Source: an uncultured Bacteroidales bacterium
GTDB taxonomy: Bacteria; Bacteroidota; Bacteroidia; Bacteroidales; Muribaculaceae
Assembly (NCBI GenBank): GCA_900549375.1
Contig: URNY01000004.1
Location: 1-38,959, forward strand
Direction: 5' to 3'
Length of the DNA: 38,959 nt
Positions 25,605 through 34,473 of the stretch are shown here, piece by piece. How positions within the stretch are numbered: position 1 is the first letter of the stretch; each line of letters opens with the position of its first letter. Position numbers and translations under genes: made by a program. The notes beneath the pieces are model-generated. The model was not told where the DNA came from. It saw only the letters and a program-made list of their open reading frames with translations, and made no database searches.

Positions 25605-25993
25605 ATGAAAATAGATCATATCGCAATCTGGGCTGACGATATCGAACTGCTCCGAAAGTTCTACATGCGGTATTTCAACATGACCTGCAATGACAAATAT
25701 GTCAACACGAGAAAGAATTTCAGCTCCTATTTCCTTTCTTTTTCAGAAGGGGGAGCGCGTCTGGAGATAATGAATATCCCCGGTAAAGACGCTCCGGCAG
25801 GCCGAGGCAATCTCAAAGGACTTGCCCATTTCACTATCTCGGTCGGCAGCAAGGAAAATGTCGATGATATGGCACGAAAGTTCAAGGAAGACGGAGTAGT
25901 AATCATAACGAGCCCCGCACCACGGGCGACGGCTATTATGAATGTGTCATCGCCGACCCCGAAGGGAACTATGTAGAGATAACAACCGACTAA
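25605..25993 (+). pseudogene. VOC (glyoxalase/bleomycin-like) family gene with a single-base frameshift
   Basis: The N-terminal part is a good VOC domain (MKIDHIAIWADDIELLRKFY, later LKGLAHFTISVGS). At about 25913-25916 a run of four C appears one base short: the next frame continues [20 protein letters not shown] to a TAA at 25991-25993, the expected family ending. As given, the product has a wrong C-terminus after about residue 104 and lacks a metal-ligand glutamate. Either the gene is broken or the run was miscalled. Confidence 0.85.
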
Positions 25994-26006
25994 CACATGA
26001 TATAGA

Positions 26007-26701
26007 ATGAAAAAATTATTTTTTTGACCATCCTGAGCCTTTCATGCAGTGCTGCGGCAATGCGTCGCAATCTCAACAGAACACAGAGAAAGCGGATTTC
26101 CAGTGTGGAAATGTTCTGTTCAGCCAGTCTATGAACATAGGCAATGAGACAATACAAGCCGCCGAAAATGCTTTGCTCATGACTGCAGATGAGCAGACCG
26201 ATTTGTTCTGCGACCCGAAAGGCATAGCAACCAATACATCCGCGCCCTTGTTGATGACAGAAGTAGACAACACCAAACCATTTACATTTACCGTGAAGGT
26301 ACAGCCACAGTTTACTGAGGAATGAACCTATTCAGCCGGAGCTATCCTGGCTTTTGTTGATGACACCACTGGCAAAAGCTGTGATTCGAACAGGGTGAAG
26401 ACGGCAATCATCGTATTGTAACAGTTCGGACAATCGACACCTCTGAAGACAACAACCATGAAAGGTCAGATTCAACATCCGTATTCCTCCGACTGTCGTC
26501 AGATACCAAAGTAATCGGCAATTATTATTCGGAAGACGGGGAAAACTGGCATCTTGTAAGGATTACAAAAATGAATATCCTGCCAGACTGAATTTAAGTA
26601 TAAGTGCGCAAAGTCCCAAGGACAAGTCCCATATATGTCGTTTCTCCGATATAAAGTTGGAATACCGTCCTGTCTCTGATTTCAGAAGAGGCAAAATGTA
26701 A
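26007..26701 (+). pseudogene. Shattered DUF1349 lipoprotein gene
   Basis: A start MKKLFF at 26007 runs into a seven-T tract and stops. Other frames then carry a lipobox-like region (LTILSLSCS), CGNASQSQQNTEKADFQ and a DUF1349-like body (DNTKPFTFTVKVQPQFTEE). There is an in-frame TGA at 26323, then fragments GEDGNHRIVTVRTIDTS, SEDGENWHLVRIT and FSDIKLEYRP, ending in a TAA at 26699-26701. At least four lesions are needed to read through. The body resembles the intact gene at 24928, so it is probably a decayed paralogue. Confidence 0.85.
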
Positions 26702-26763
26702 CTTCCGCATGAAACAAGAATAATCGAATGGAATAATTCAGGCTCTTCCATAACGCTTGGCCG

Positions 26764-26784
26764 CGTTAAACGTTAAACGTTAAA
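26764..26784. repeat. Three tandem copies of CGTTAAA
   Basis: Three perfect 7-base units lie at the 3' end of the broken exported-protein gene, overlapping its stop codon region. Small slippage repeat; no function assigned. Confidence 0.6.
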
Positions 26785-27329
26785 GAGGAGTTTTTTAAAT
26801 TCTTTTTTAGAAAGATATTGAAGTGCGAATTCTATCGTAAATGGTCTCCGATAAGTGCCTGAGGTAAGGTAATTCCGAAACGGAAGAAGATCTTCCGCGA
26901 GAGATGCCGACCGAATGCAGGCACTTGCTCCGGTCTGGTTAAGAAAATTCACAACATCGATACCAAAGCCTGCCGCCCTTGTCTTTGAACTGGTCATAGC
27001 ATAGAAACCTATGTCCTCAAGTTCAAGAGCCGATTCATCAGGCATTGTCAATTGGAGCGATTATGTCCCGAGGCCGCTTCTCCATGACCAGAAACCGGGG
27101 AAGAAATCATTATACATGGCGGTCTGCAATCCGTCATCAAGAATCGGGACACCCAATAGGGGTATATTCCTAACGATCTCACCCACGGCTGAGAATCGGA
27201 TGGAGCATTGAGCAATACATTCAGGATGTTCTTACGTTCGACAACAAGTGTGTCGGGTTCAGAATCGGTCTGGGCGCAGACCGCGATGCAATCCAAAACG
27301 GCTATGGTCAGGAGGGCAAGCCGTTTCAT
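26773..27329 (-). pseudogene. Broken exported protein gene downstream of the acyltransferase
   Basis: The minus-strand start MKRLALLTIAVLDCIAVCAQ at 27329 is a good signal peptide. Frame 1 continues about 50 residues, then sense switches to another frame (RNIPLLGVPILDDGLQTAMY), which meets an in-frame TAA near 27055 and carries on as SALELEDIGFYAMTSS to the TAA at 26773. So one frameshift and one nonsense codon break a protein of about 185 residues. Family not recognised. Its ATG overlaps the acyltransferase stop by four bases, so the two were an operon. Confidence 0.75.
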
Positions 27330-28504
27330 GACTTGACTTGCTTTTTACTTTTATACAGCCAATGATTCTTGAGCCATTCGCGGACAGGTTCATCATAGAC
27401 CTTCAGGCAGGCATAAGCCACGGCAATGGAAGCAATGAAAACCCAGACAGAGACCCAGATATGGGTGCCCAACGGAGCATCCGCATGTTCAGCGGCCCAT
27501 TTCATCTGCATATAAATCATTGGATAGTGGGTGATATAGAGAGGAAACGAGATTGCTCCGAGGAATTTGCAGACCTTAATTGATTTTTTGCCTTCAAGCG
27601 GACTGCCGGCTCCGGCAGCAACAACCAACGGGAAGAAGAGCATGATGGCAAGCGCACAATATAAGCCATTAAACACATTGGGCATATCACCGCCGATATG
27701 TGGCCATACAAGTATGGCGGCAATCGCCAGAGAGCACCACAGGAATCCATATTTCCTTAGGCATATCCTTAAGCCAAGCCGATAAAGCAGCAGACCTCCG
27801 AAAAACGGAGACAACAAGCGCCCCATGCCGATATAAATCTGTTGTGGCGAAAGGCCGAAACCACCTATCATGGTATAAGCTTGTGGTTCGCGTCCCTCAA
27901 ACAATCCGAAGATGTCGAGATTAAGGCTTATGTCAATCGTAAAAAATGCCGAAACCGCAACAAACGCTATCAGTCCTACTTTCGAGAGCCTTCGTACAAA
28001 AACGGCATAGAGAATATTGCCGATATATTCCCATAACAGCGACCACTGTGCTCCATTGAGGGAATTGATTTCCTGCCAGCCGCGGATATCCATCGCCGGG
28101 GGTGTGGGAAACATCAGACATCCCAAAACAAGTATAAGGAGGACTTTCCACCAGGGTGTCTCCATTACAAGACTGAAGAACGGTGCATCGCTGAAGAAGA
28201 ACCAGAAAGCCCCGATCAAGGACCCCATTATCACCATTGGCTGAAGACGGATGATACGAAGTTTGTAGAAATTCCATTGCGTCATCCCCTTGTGCCAGCG
28301 GTCGTCATAAGCGTATCCGATAACGAACCCTGATAATATGAAGAAGAAATCGACAGCAAGATATCCGTGATTGAGTATTTGAAAACAAGGTCCTTTGGAA
28401 TATGTTTCAAAGAGGTGGAACATCACGACTATGGTAGCCGCGACGCCGCGTAGTCCGTCGAGGATTTCAAAACGAGGCTTTGATGCAAGAAGGTTGGTAT
28501 TCAT
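27326..28504 (-). CDS. Acyltransferase family 3 membrane protein (OafA/YrhL-like)
   Basis: A 392-residue integral membrane protein with about ten membrane segments. The N-terminal signature FEILDGLRGVAATIVVMFHL and the following YLAVDFFFILSGFVIGYAY are diagnostic of acyltransferase 3, with the conserved His in MFHL. These proteins transfer acetyl or other acyl groups to exported glycans, lipids or peptides at the inner membrane. The next gene, an exported protein, overlaps it but is broken. The gene is divergent from an AraC-family regulator, with its own -7 box at 28534-28541. Confidence 0.9.
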   Translation of the reverse strand: MNTNLLASKPRFEILDGLRGVAATIVVMFHLFETYSKGPCFQILNHGYLAVDFFFILSGFVIGYAYDDRWHKGMTQWNFYKLRIIRLQPMVIMGSLIGAFWFFFSDAPFFSLVMETPWWKVLLILVLGCLMFPTPPAMDIRGWQEINSLNGAQWSLLWEYIGNILYAVFVRRLSKVGLIAFVAVSAFFTIDISLNLDIFGLFEGREPQAYTMIGGFGLSPQQIYIGMGRLLSPFFGGLLLYRLGLRICLRKYGFLWCSLAIAAILVWPHIGGDMPNVFNGLYCALAIMLFFPLVVAAGAGSPLEGKKSIKVCKFLGAISFPLYITHYPMIYMQMKWAAEHADAPLGTHIWVSVWVFIASIAVAYACLKVYDEPVREWLKNHWLYKSKKQVKS

Positions 28505-28533
28505 TGTCGGAATGATTGATGCCTATGTCGTTG

Positions 28534-28541
28534 CAAAATTA
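28534..28541 (-). promoter_or_regulatory. -7 box of the acyltransferase gene
   Basis: TAATTTTG on the minus strand, 30 bases before the start codon. Confidence 0.55.
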
Positions 28542-28589
28542 CTTCATAATTATTATCGTATATTTTCCGATGTTTCCAAAATATTATAC

Positions 28590-28597
28590 TATATTTG
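28590..28597 (+). promoter_or_regulatory. -7 box of the AraC-family gene at 28606
   Basis: TATATTTG lies only eight bases before the ATG at 28606. If used, transcription would begin almost at the start codon, giving a leaderless or near-leaderless mRNA. Confidence 0.5.
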
Positions 28598-28605
28598 CAC
28601 TTGGT

Positions 28606-29451
28606 ATGGAAAATGCCTTCGTATTCGACGATGTCCTGCTTACTCCAAAGCAGCAGATTCCTATACATATACAGGATGAATGGGAGTTGTCATATATCAT
28701 ACGTGGTCAAGGCACGAAATTTCTTGGTGAAGAAACTCAACCGTTTTATGAAGGGGAGGTGATATTGATTCCTCCCAAGTTTCCCCACGGGTGGTTTTTC
28801 AATGGCGAATCCACAGATGATGATGGCCATATACACAATATCACAATATTGTTTGCCTCCGACTTGCCTACACGGCTTGCTCTGCTTTTACCTGAATTAA
28901 CTCAAGTTGCCGATGTTATAAGCTCAATTAGTTTGCCGAGGAGGTTCTTGGGTAAAACCGCCGTCGAGATTACCAGTCTGCTTGAAGATATGCGTGATTT
29001 GGATTCCTCAAGTCGTTTGCCTATGATTCTCCGGCTACTACTCTTTATAGCAGGAAATACTGATTCGGAAGAAATTGGTTGTAAGCCGATAGACCGAACC
29101 ACAAGAAACGCCGATAAACTACGCATTTACTGCAAATGTAACTTTCATGGAAACATCACATTGGAAAAGACCGCGGCCTATATGAACATGAATAAGTCTT
29201 CTCTGTGCAAGTTTATCAAAAAGCAGACTGGTCAGACCTTCACGGAATATATCAATTCTTTAAGACTTGAGAAAGCCGCGCTCTTACTTACCTCAACAAC
29301 AGACCCGGCATGTGACATAGCATACGATTGCGGTTTTACGAATATTCCATATTTCCATCGTCTGTTCGCCCGCAATTATGGCATGTCTCCATGCGATTAC
29401 AGAAAGAAATATTGTCAGTACACGTTGCCGCAGCCTCACGAATACGTATAA
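28606..29451 (+). CDS. AraC-family transcriptional regulator with cupin sensor domain
   Basis: A 281-residue regulator. The N-terminal cupin has the YIIRGQGTKFLGEETQPFYE segment and PPKFPHGW, and the C-terminal AraC domain has TLEKTAAYMNMNKSSLCKF and the CGFTNIPYFHRLFARNYG signature. The frame is open 30 codons further upstream, but that stretch is hydrophobic, overlaps the promoter and is not family-like, so I choose ATG 28606. It is divergent from the acyltransferase gene and probably regulates it; the sensed sugar or small molecule is unknown. Confidence 0.88.
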   Translation: MENAFVFDDVLLTPKQQIPIHIQDEWELSYIIRGQGTKFLGEETQPFYEGEVILIPPKFPHGWFFNGESTDDDGHIHNITILFASDLPTRLALLLPELTQVADVISSISLPRRFLGKTAVEITSLLEDMRDLDSSSRLPMILRLLLFIAGNTDSEEIGCKPIDRTTRNADKLRIYCKCNFHGNITLEKTAAYMNMNKSSLCKFIKKQTGQTFTEYINSLRLEKAALLLTSTTDPACDIAYDCGFTNIPYFHRLFARNYGMSPCDYRKKYCQYTLPQPHEYV

Positions 29452-29481
29452 TAGAGAGGACACCTGAAATAACGAACGGAA

Positions 29482-29874
29482 TTATTCGTAGTCGATGCGC
29501 TCGATTTTGAAGATGACGGGGCGTGTACCGTCATTGCAGCAGGCAATCATGGTGTTCTCGTCGCGCATCCAGCCCTTCATTATCGAACCGCCTTGCAGAC
29601 CAGTATAGATGTAGCGGGATATGGCATCCCATGCCTCGGAGCAAAACGGCTTCTTCGGTCCGCCTGCAATCTCATTGGGCTTGCCATCAGTCTTGACGAG
29701 AGTATTCAGACCGCAATGCCAGTAATCATCGCGCTCATCATCACGATAGAAAACAAACTCATCGCCTTTGTTATAGACCGGACACTTGCCGGAACATGGA
29801 TTAGCGCAATACTGCTGCTGATATTCCGGATATAGCTTGGTGTCGAGCACCGTCACTTTCACTTTATGTTTCAT
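29482..29874 (-). CDS. TIGR04076 family protein
   Basis: A 130-residue Cys-rich protein of the TIGR04076 family, function unknown. It begins KVKVTVLDTKLYPEYQQQY and contains CANPCSGKCPVY, and CSEAWDAISRYIYTGLQGG near the end. The frame is open for 16 codons further, to 29922, but that would overlap the upstream DUF169 gene; the family usually starts MKxKVKVTV, so ATG 29874, two bases after the DUF169 stop, is preferred. The Cys pattern suggests a metal or redox site. Third gene of an operon with DJ-1-like and DUF169 genes. Confidence 0.82.
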   Translation of the reverse strand: MKHKVKVTVLDTKLYPEYQQQYCANPCSGKCPVYNKGDEFVFYRDDERDDYWHCGLNTLVKTDGKPNEIAGGPKKPFCSEAWDAISRYIYTGLQGGSIMKGWMRDENTMIACCNDGTRPVIFKIERIDYE

Positions 29875-29876
29875 TG

Positions 29877-30602
29877 TCAGTTTATAGGATTGTTGTTGAT
29901 TCTTTTCTTCACTTTTAGCCATGCGGGGCTACCGGATACGCAGCACTGTCGCATTGTCCCGCGCATTTCCATGAATCGGCTCTTCGGAATGGAGAAACTC
30001 AGTATATCGGAACGGAAGAATTGACGCGCGGAGACGTCAAGCATACCTATAAAACAATGTTTGCCGCCCGATCTGTTCTCGTTGACCATTGTTGTTATTG
30101 CAGAGGCGCAACCGGATCCCCAGGGACACATAACCGCGTTCAGATCCGTGCTGTCGAAGTTGGCCCATGCGAAAAGGCCTGAAAGCATATCGGGCGTAAC
30201 AAGAAACATCAAGCCTTCAATTTCATCAAATCTGTCGAGTCTCTCAATCGGTACAATATTCAGATATGGCTTTTCGGATAAGCGTGGATTAAGATTCGCT
30301 ATATAACTGCGGACCAGTTCAGGAGACTGCTTGTATCTTTCAATTTTTGAAACGAAGTCATATATTCTCTCTTGTGCGGGTCCAAGACCCGTATATAGTT
30401 TGCCGCCTCCACAGGTGAGGCTTTCGGCATCAAAGGTCACAGTCTCTCCATTATAGGCTCTGTGAAATTGCTTGAACATGCAGCCCGTTATGTTCCGAGG
30501 CTCACTCAGAGGAGTATCAGTATAGACCACTGCAAGGGGTAACGGCGCAGATGCTCCAAAGCATTCACGGTATTCAGAGATAAAATCGCTTGTTGTCATC
30601 AT
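29877..30602 (-). CDS. DUF169 domain protein
   Basis: A 241-residue protein of the DUF169 family, whose function is not established. Family features include PLAVVYTD near the N-terminus, CMFKQFHRAYNGETVTFDAE, CGGGKLYTGLG and the CPWGSGCAS segment with paired cysteines. The Cys and Gly clusters suggest cofactor or metal binding. It sits between a DJ-1/PfpI-like gene (10 bases upstream) and a TIGR04076 gene. All three are Cys-containing small soluble proteins, which hints at a shared stress or redox role. Confidence 0.87.
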   Translation of the reverse strand: MMTTSDFISEYRECFGASAPLPLAVVYTDTPLSEPRNITGCMFKQFHRAYNGETVTFDAESLTCGGGKLYTGLGPAQERIYDFVSKIERYKQSPELVRSYIANLNPRLSEKPYLNIVPIERLDRFDEIEGLMFLVTPDMLSGLFAWANFDSTDLNAVMCPWGSGCASAITTMVNENRSGGKHCFIGMLDVSARQFFRSDILSFSIPKSRFMEMRGTMRQCCVSGSPAWLKVKKRINNNPIN

Positions 30603-30612
30603 ACATTAAAGT

Positions 30613-31218
30613 CTATTGAAATAAAAAGCAGAACCCTTGCTTGTTGAACTGATAGTATATTTCTATACGTTCCGGAGTGTCGTTTTCGAGCAACAGAAGC
30701 AACTCTTTTGCAAATTCAAGCGTTGCGGAGCCGTTGGCAGTCACTATATTTTTGTCGCTGACTGCGTGCTCATGGATGTATCCGTCAGGATTGGTATAGT
30801 TTTCGTCTCCCCATAGTTTCAGCTGCTCCAATCCATTGCCGGTATGTCTAACGGTATTGAGGAAACCACATTTTGCCAAGAAAGATGCCCCGTTGCAGAT
30901 AGCACCGACAATCTGACCTTTTTCGATTGCTTTTCGGATTATCGGCAATACCTGTTCTGCAATCGGTTTAGTCCAGCCAAATCCTCCGATAAGCACCAAT
31001 GCGGCATAATCGTCCGGTATATTGTCGAATGTATAGTCCGGAATGACCTTGAATCCACCGATAGCACTTACGGGGTCTGCTGTGGGAGCAACAATCCTGT
31101 TGACATATTTCGGACTGGGTTTCAGTTGCTGTTCGTCGCTGCTAATGGCTTCCATCAGATACACCATCTCATGCGAGGCAAAATCAGGAAGGAGAATATA
31201 TAATATTTCGTTACTCAT
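30613..31218 (-). CDS. DJ-1/PfpI family protein
   Basis: A 201-residue protein of the DJ-1/PfpI superfamily. The nucleophile elbow is Cys108 in VGAICNGASFLA, followed by the usual HTGNG and EHAVSDKNIVTANG segments. Relatives act as glyoxalase III, deglycase-like enzymes, chaperones or amidases; the exact activity is not readable. First gene of a three-gene operon. Its -7 box is at 31269-31276, about 50 bases upstream, divergent from the YjbR-like gene promoter. Confidence 0.87.
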   Translation of the reverse strand: MSNEILYILLPDFASHEMVYLMEAISSDEQQLKPSPKYVNRIVAPTADPVSAIGGFKVIPDYTFDNIPDDYAALVLIGGFGWTKPIAEQVLPIIRKAIEKGQIVGAICNGASFLAKCGFLNTVRHTGNGLEQLKLWGDENYTNPDGYIHEHAVSDKNIVTANGSATLEFAKELLLLLENDTPERIEIYYQFNKQGFCFLFQ

Positions 31219-31268
31219 TGTTTGTTTCGTTTTGAGGGGAAGGGTTATGAAGAGCCATTTCCAACATA

Positions 31269-31306
31269 CAAAGTTAACGATAATTTCCCGATATTTAGTA
31301 ATTTTG
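31269..31306. promoter_or_regulatory. Divergent promoters for the DJ-1 operon and the YjbR-like gene
   Basis: TAACTTTG on the minus strand (31269-31276) and TAATTTTG on the plus strand (31299-31306). Between them is TTTCCCGATAT (31284-31294), also seen ahead of the SugE pair and in shortened form ahead of elaA. The arrangement permits one regulator to control both directions. Confidence 0.6.
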
Positions 31307-31408
31307 TGTTCGGCAAATTGTCAAATTCAAGATGGCCGCCAACTGCTTCAAAGATGAAGTAGCGAAATAAATGGAAACCGGGTGGAACAATTGACAGACT
31401 ATTAAGAA

Positions 31409-31771
31409 ATGAATATCGAAGAGCTTAGAGACTATTGCCTGTCGATGGATGGAGTGACCGAGAAGACTCCTTTCGGAAAATTTGCGCGGCGTTTTGATTC
31501 CGTGCTCGTTTTCTATATTCTCGACCACATGTTTTGCCTCACTGATATGGATGATTTTGCCTCAGTGACGGTCAAAGCTGAGCCCGAAGTTATTGAAGAA
31601 TTGAAGATGACGCGCTCATCGGTCAGCAGTCATCGGAACATGAGTGAACGTCATTGGATACAGCTCAACCTTAACGGCGACATTGCCGACCGAGAAATCT
31701 ACGATCTCGTCAAAAGGTCATACGAAATCGTCAAAGCGAAATATACCAGAACTACACGTCAAAAACATTAA
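31409..31771 (+). CDS. MmcQ/YjbR family DNA-binding protein
   Basis: A 120-residue protein of the MmcQ/YjbR family, with the CyaY-like DNA-binding fold. Typical pieces are the beginning MNIEELRDYCLSMDGVTEKT, PFGKFARRFDSVLVFYILDH and the later SERHWIQLNLNGDIADREIY. Members are small, monocistronic and of unknown cellular role; the E. coli protein YjbR binds DNA in vitro by report. It has a good -7 box about 100 bases upstream. Confidence 0.87.
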   Translation: MNIEELRDYCLSMDGVTEKTPFGKFARRFDSVLVFYILDHMFCLTDMDDFASVTVKAEPEVIEELKMTRSSVSSHRNMSERHWIQLNLNGDIADREIYDLVKRSYEIVKAKYTRTTRQKH

Positions 31772-31861
31772 TTTCGGTAGGCAAGGGCAGTTTTCTCACT
31801 TATCTTATGGCGGTTTCAAAATTAATCACTAAATTTACATTATTCGCAAATCGGTTAAGTT

Positions 31862-32122
31862 ATGGCAAAATACCTGAATCGGCTAAAAGTGGTTCTTGCA
31901 TAACAACATAAGACCAATCTGTGGCTTTCACATACGTTGGGGAAAGACCTGGCGACTGTGTCGAAGTGGTGTACCAATACGGAACAACCATCTCTGGAGA
32001 CGCTCCATATCATTGCCGATTGTCTCAAAATTGATGTCCGGACCCTCATCAATCCGAATGATGCGGTAATGGCGTCCGAGCCGGATGCGGAATATATCTC
32101 AGCTAAAGGAAAAAGACCATGA
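31862..32122 (+). pseudogene. XRE-type helix-turn-helix gene with a premature stop
   Basis: Starting at ATG 31862 (MAKYLNRLKVVLA), codon 14 is TAA (31901-31903). The same frame then resumes with KTNLWLSHTLGKDLATVSKW and ends at 32120-32122, giving the usual XRE length (about 86 residues). A one-base change of GAA to TAA would explain it, since the family has Glu or Asp at that place. The end overlaps the GIY-YIG gene start by four bases (ATGA), so they were an operon. Reinitiation at TTG 31937 could give a fragment lacking the first helix. Confidence 0.8.
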
Positions 32123-32826
32123 AAGAAGCAGGGTTTGTATATATTCTCACCAATCCGAGTTTTCGGGAGGACTGGGTAAAGATCGGCAAAAGTTCACGAC
32201 CGGTAAACATCCGCTCGAAAGAGCTTGACAACACTGCCGTGCCGCTGCCTTTCGAGATATTCGCCACCTTGCAGACTGTAAAATATGACAAGGTTGAAAA
32301 ACTTGTACATAAAACGATTGACCGTCTTACGGATTTGCGAATCAGGCAAAACAGAGAGTTCTTCAATGTCGCGCCTCAAATAGCTCTTGACATATTCCGT
32401 GACATAGCGCAGACTATTGACGATGCCATTGTTACAGAATATGTGGACAATAAAACTGTGAAGCAATATTCGATGGTGGAGCCTGAATCAGCAGAATTCA
32501 AAGATGATAACCCAGAAGAACCGATTCCGGATACTCTGCCGGACAAACCAAAATCCACCAAGAAGCCCAGATTCAAATTCAGTCTTGTCGATATAAAGAT
32601 TGGTGAGGAACTGGTGTTTATCCCTACCGGCATCCATGTCAAAGTGGCAAGTGATGACTCAATAGAGTATGAGGGGCGAATTTATAAGTTATCCCCGTTT
32701 GTCGGGACTTTCCTTCCTGTAGATAAACAAAACTCATCCGGAGCCTATCAGGGAGCATTGTACTTCACATATAAAGGTGAACGTCTGACCGATTTGCGTT
32801 TCAAAAAGGAACAGAAAGCGAAATAA
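32119..32826 (+). CDS. GIY-YIG/T5orf172-type nuclease-like protein
   Basis: A 235-residue protein. The first 100 residues resemble the T5orf172/GIY-YIG group (GFVYILTNPSF, then WVKIGKSSRPVNIRSKELDN), with Tyr, Lys and Arg at the expected catalytic places. The middle is acidic and Pro-rich, and the C-terminal domain (ELVFIPTGIHVKVASDDSIE, SGAYQGALYF) is like those appended to such nucleases near type I restriction loci. Whether it cleaves DNA is unknown. It overlaps the interrupted XRE gene and is followed by an hsdR remnant, so it is probably an accessory of a former restriction locus. Confidence 0.8.
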   Translation: MKEAGFVYILTNPSFREDWVKIGKSSRPVNIRSKELDNTAVPLPFEIFATLQTVKYDKVEKLVHKTIDRLTDLRIRQNREFFNVAPQIALDIFRDIAQTIDDAIVTEYVDNKTVKQYSMVEPESAEFKDDNPEEPIPDTLPDKPKSTKKPRFKFSLVDIKIGEELVFIPTGIHVKVASDDSIEYEGRIYKLSPFVGTFLPVDKQNSSGAYQGALYFTYKGERLTDLRFKKEQKAK

Positions 32827-32880
32827 AGTCCGACTGATTTTTTTGACACTGAAGTTCCGATAATATAAAATTATGTGCAT

Positions 32881-33226
32881 ATGGCACCGGAAGAAAAAGC
32901 GAGACAGAAAATAGATCGGATGTTTACCGATGCCGGATGGGATGTCATTGACCGTGAGGAATATTCTGCGGGAATGACAGCAGTAGCCATTCGGGAAGGC
33001 CTGCTTAAGTGCAACAAGGAGGCTGATTATTTTCTTTTTTCTTAACGGTAAAGCCGTCGGTGTTCTTGAAGCGAAACGTGAGGAAGTGGATGTTACGGCT
33101 CAATATGTAAGTGAGCAGGTTGAGGATTATGCCATTGTCCACACATAGGAGCGGACGGTGTTCGCGGCCAAATCCTGGCGTGAAAGGAATGATTTGTACT
33201 TTGTTATCATATCATATTCAAATTGA
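32881..33226 (+). pseudogene. Type I restriction HsdR N-terminal remnant
   Basis: ATG 32881 gives APEEKARQKIDRMFTDAGW and EADYF, then a frameshift in a six-T tract (33035-33040, one T too many). Sense resumes as LNGKAVGVLEAKREE and VTAQYVSEQVEDYA, ending at an in-frame TAG (33146-33148). The D...EAK motif is the nuclease core of HsdR. The remaining 700 or more residues with the translocase are absent. So this is a truncated, frameshifted relic. Confidence 0.85.
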
Positions 33227-33320
33227 GTTGAACATGATTATAAGATAACGTAAACCACAATAAAGTAACTTGACCGACTAACCGAACAAGTTAACATTCT
33301 CTATCATGAGTTAGACCAGA

Positions 33321-34473
33321 TTATTTCTGTCCGATCTGCTTGATAATATTGCTGAATAAACCATCATATTCCTTAATCTTCGATATGATGCGAAGTTGCT
33401 CATTTAATGGTGGTATTGGCAAAGTTATAGCTTCTATTGCCGACTTGGTTAAACTTGGCAGCGTTGAACTTTTATCAAGAGTTTTAAAATCGAAGCTTTT
33501 GCAAAAATAGTAGAAGTATAGGTCATCCACCGCTTCATTAGGTTTCATTCCAAAGGCGGTATCAACATTCCAAAAATTTGTTTCAATAAATTGAGGATTG
33601 CTTATGGTACCTTTTCGACCGATTATAGTAGAACCGGATAAACAAGAATAGGTATCGGCCATGCCTATAATACCACCACTCCCATAAATTGGATATGAAC
33701 CGGATAAATTCTCGACTTCCTTTTGGCTTTTGCCATTTATAACTTTTACCACGTCTCCAAGCCTTGTTAATACCCAATTATCCGGTAATTGCGGATAATG
33801 TGGGTTATCCGTTATTATCTTCGCCTTCGGATTGATGCGCAGGAGCATGTCGGCGCCTGGCTCGTCCGCGGAGTCTTGTGGCACGAGTTTCCCTTGCATA
33901 GCAAGGTCAAGAATCTTCGATTTTGCTATTTTGATATAAGATGATAATTGTATGTTTTCTTTATTGATTGTCTCTATTTCAGTCGTAATTTTGTCAAACT
34001 CCTTTGTGATATTTATTTGTTCAAAATAAGGAGGTAAGGGTAAATAAACTTCCTTTATCGTAGGAACTGTCAATTGGGGGGATACTGGAACCCTCTCCTG
34101 CTGTTATAAGAGATGAAATAGCAAGCAGCAGGTAGTCTATGGATAATAATTCAGAGGGAATCACCACCAACAAACGTATAATTGGCACATACGGCTCTGT
34201 TCTTTTCTTGCAAAACCCTATTGTTCCTCGTGCCGAGATAGTTATACTTTTTTCATTTACTGTGGCTTTATCGGTATAGCCATATAGACCGTCATTTTCA
34301 ATTCCATTAGAAAAAATAGCAACTGTGTTCTTCTCCGTCTTGTCTTTGCTGAAGTCAATAGGCTTATCGCCTCCGGCTGCTATTGATTTACAAACCTCTT
34401 CCAATCTCACCCATTCCCAGCTGTCGGGGATTGGGAATGGCGGCTCGAAGTTCTGATAATGGGACGTGTCAGA
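33321..34473 (-). pseudogene. Type I restriction specificity subunit HsdS, truncated and frameshifted
   Basis: Read on the minus strand, the 5' part begins after a stop with SDTSHYQNFEPPFPIPDSWE, the start of a first target-recognition domain, so the usual N-terminal 50-60 residues are lost. A six-G tract on the plus strand (34076-34081) has one base too many and shifts the frame. The second part (open from 34073 down) has the conserved LDLAMQGKLVPQDSADEPG linker and a second recognition domain beginning LPDNWVLTRLGDVVKV. No hsdM is in the window. It could be a phase-variable tract or decay. Confidence 0.87.

Noticed and set aside
33321..34473. Active phase-variable hsdS
   Set aside because: The 5' end is missing, hsdM is absent and hsdR is only a stub, so an active system at this locus is unlikely even if the tract can vary.
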